NCBI GenBank assembly: GCA_002404155.1
Contig: DHJC01000020.1
Location: 1-5,297 of the forward strand
Origin: Chloroflexi bacterium UBA4730
Lineage (GTDB): Bacteria > Chloroflexota > Limnocylindria > P2-11E
DNA length: 5,297 nucleotides
Reading direction: 5' to 3'
This document shows, piece by piece, positions 4,755 to 5,297 of this stretch. The position numbers were made by a program, and so were the translations under genes. Below the pieces are notes generated by a model. It saw only the letters and a list, made by a program, of their open reading frames with translations. It was not told the DNA's origin and did no database searches. Position 1 is the first letter of the stretch; every line of letters begins with the position of its first letter.

Positions 4755-5297
4755 GTGTCGACGCTCGAGATCAGTGACCTCCACGTCAGCGTGGACCAGA
4801 AGGAGATCCTTCGCGGAATCGACCTCGTCGTCAAGAGCGGCGAGGCCCACGCGATCATGGGCCCGAACGGCTCCGGCAAGAGCACGCTCTCGCTCGCGAT
4901 CATGGGCCACCCGCGCTACAAGGTGACCAGCGGCCGGGTCCTCCTCGACGGCGCCGACGTCCTCTCGCTGCCGGTCGACGAGCGCGCCCGCAAGGGCCTG
5001 TTCCTCGCGTTCCAATACCCCTCGGTGATCCCGGGCGTGTCGGTCGCGAACTTCCTCCGCACGGCGATCAACGCGCGCCGCGCGACGCCAGGGGTCGAGA
5101 AGAGGAACGACATGCCGATCCCGCAGTTCCGGAAGCTCCTCGCGGAGAAGATGCAGCTCCTCCAGGTCCCCGAAGATTTTCTGAAGCGGGCCGTGAACGA
5201 CGGGTTCTCCGGTGGCGAGAAGAAGCGGCTCGAGACGCTCCAGATGCACATGTTCGCGCCGTCGTTCGCCATCCTCGACGAGACCGACTCGGGTCTC
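4755..5297 (+). CDS. sufC: SufC, Fe-S cluster assembly ATPase (5' part, runs off the window)
   Basis: The first 181 residues are present, with no stop; the full protein is usually about 250 residues. SufC is the cytosolic ABC-type ATPase of the SufBCD scaffold that builds Fe-S clusters; it has no membrane partner. Walker A GPNGSGKS is at 36-43, the Q-loop is at Gln87 in 'LAFQYP', the SufC-type signature FSGGEKKRLETLQM is at 151-164, and Walker B ends at Asp175-Glu176 in 'ILDETDSGL', the typical SufC form with Thr-Asp after the catalytic Glu. The D-loop is cut by the window end. The GTG start is fixed by the AGGGGGAG ribosome site. It follows the Rrf2 gene by 25 nt in the same operon, so sufB and sufD, and probably sufS and sufU, are expected to follow. 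All visible ATPase residues are intact. Confidence 0.96.
   Translation, partial: MSTLEISDLHVSVDQKEILRGIDLVVKSGEAHAIMGPNGSGKSTLSLAIMGHPRYKVTSGRVLLDGADVLSLPVDERARKGLFLAFQYPSVIPGVSVANFLRTAINARRATPGVEKRNDMPIPQFRKLLAEKMQLLQVPEDFLKRAVNDGFSGGEKKRLETLQMHMFAPSFAILDETDSGL

Noticed and set aside
4196..4903. 235-codon minus-strand frame opposite rrf2 and the start of sufC
   Set aside because: Antisense shadow of two recognised genes, no domain, and it would cross the divergent promoter region.

Overview
No undescribed system stands out in this window. It is a compact chromosomal stretch of a GC-rich bacterium, roughly two-thirds G+C by eye, with strong G/C preference at third codon positions and GTG starts for four of the five genes whose starts are present. 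No IS, tRNA, rRNA, CRISPR or phage features are visible. The taxonomic guess is inference only. An Rrf2 regulator directly followed by sufC, a glycine/methionine-rich head on an ABC exporter, and promoters set for leaderless mRNAs together suggest Chloroflexota (perhaps the Limnocylindria-like lineages). A high-GC actinobacterium is the main alternative, but its usual suf order differs.

Left part (1-1774): the last 56 codons of an oligopeptide/dipeptide ABC transporter ATPase (DppF/OppF type, with the C-terminal four-cysteine region), then a complete lipoprotein substrate-binding protein of the SBP_bac_5 family. Together they look like the end of a peptide or oligopeptide importer locus whose permease genes would lie upstream of the window.

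Middle (1812-4199): a complete single-chain ABC exporter half-transporter (membrane domain plus NBD), transcribed rightward. It runs tail-to-tail into a leftward YjjX/DUF84-type inosine/xanthosine triphosphatase gene. The two coding regions overlap by 75 nt in exact antisense codon register.

Right part (4200-5297): a 59-bp divergent promoter region separates yjjX from an Rrf2-family regulator with three cysteines placed as Fe-S ligands. The 5' part of sufC follows after 25 nt and runs off the window. This is the start of a SUF iron-sulfur cluster assembly operon, very likely controlled by its own first gene. Rrf2 would sense Fe-S status and SufC would power the SufBCD scaffold, whose other genes should lie just past the right edge.

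The most interesting signals are regulatory. Three of the four genes preceded by their own intergenic DNA have a TANNNT-like -10 box ending exactly 6 nt before the start codon and no Shine-Dalgarno, as expected for leaderless mRNAs. The operon-internal sufC has a clear Shine-Dalgarno. A GC hairpin encloses the rrf2 stop codon, and a candidate operator overlaps the rrf2 promoter and start codon. There is no gene-free stretch longer than 300 bases.
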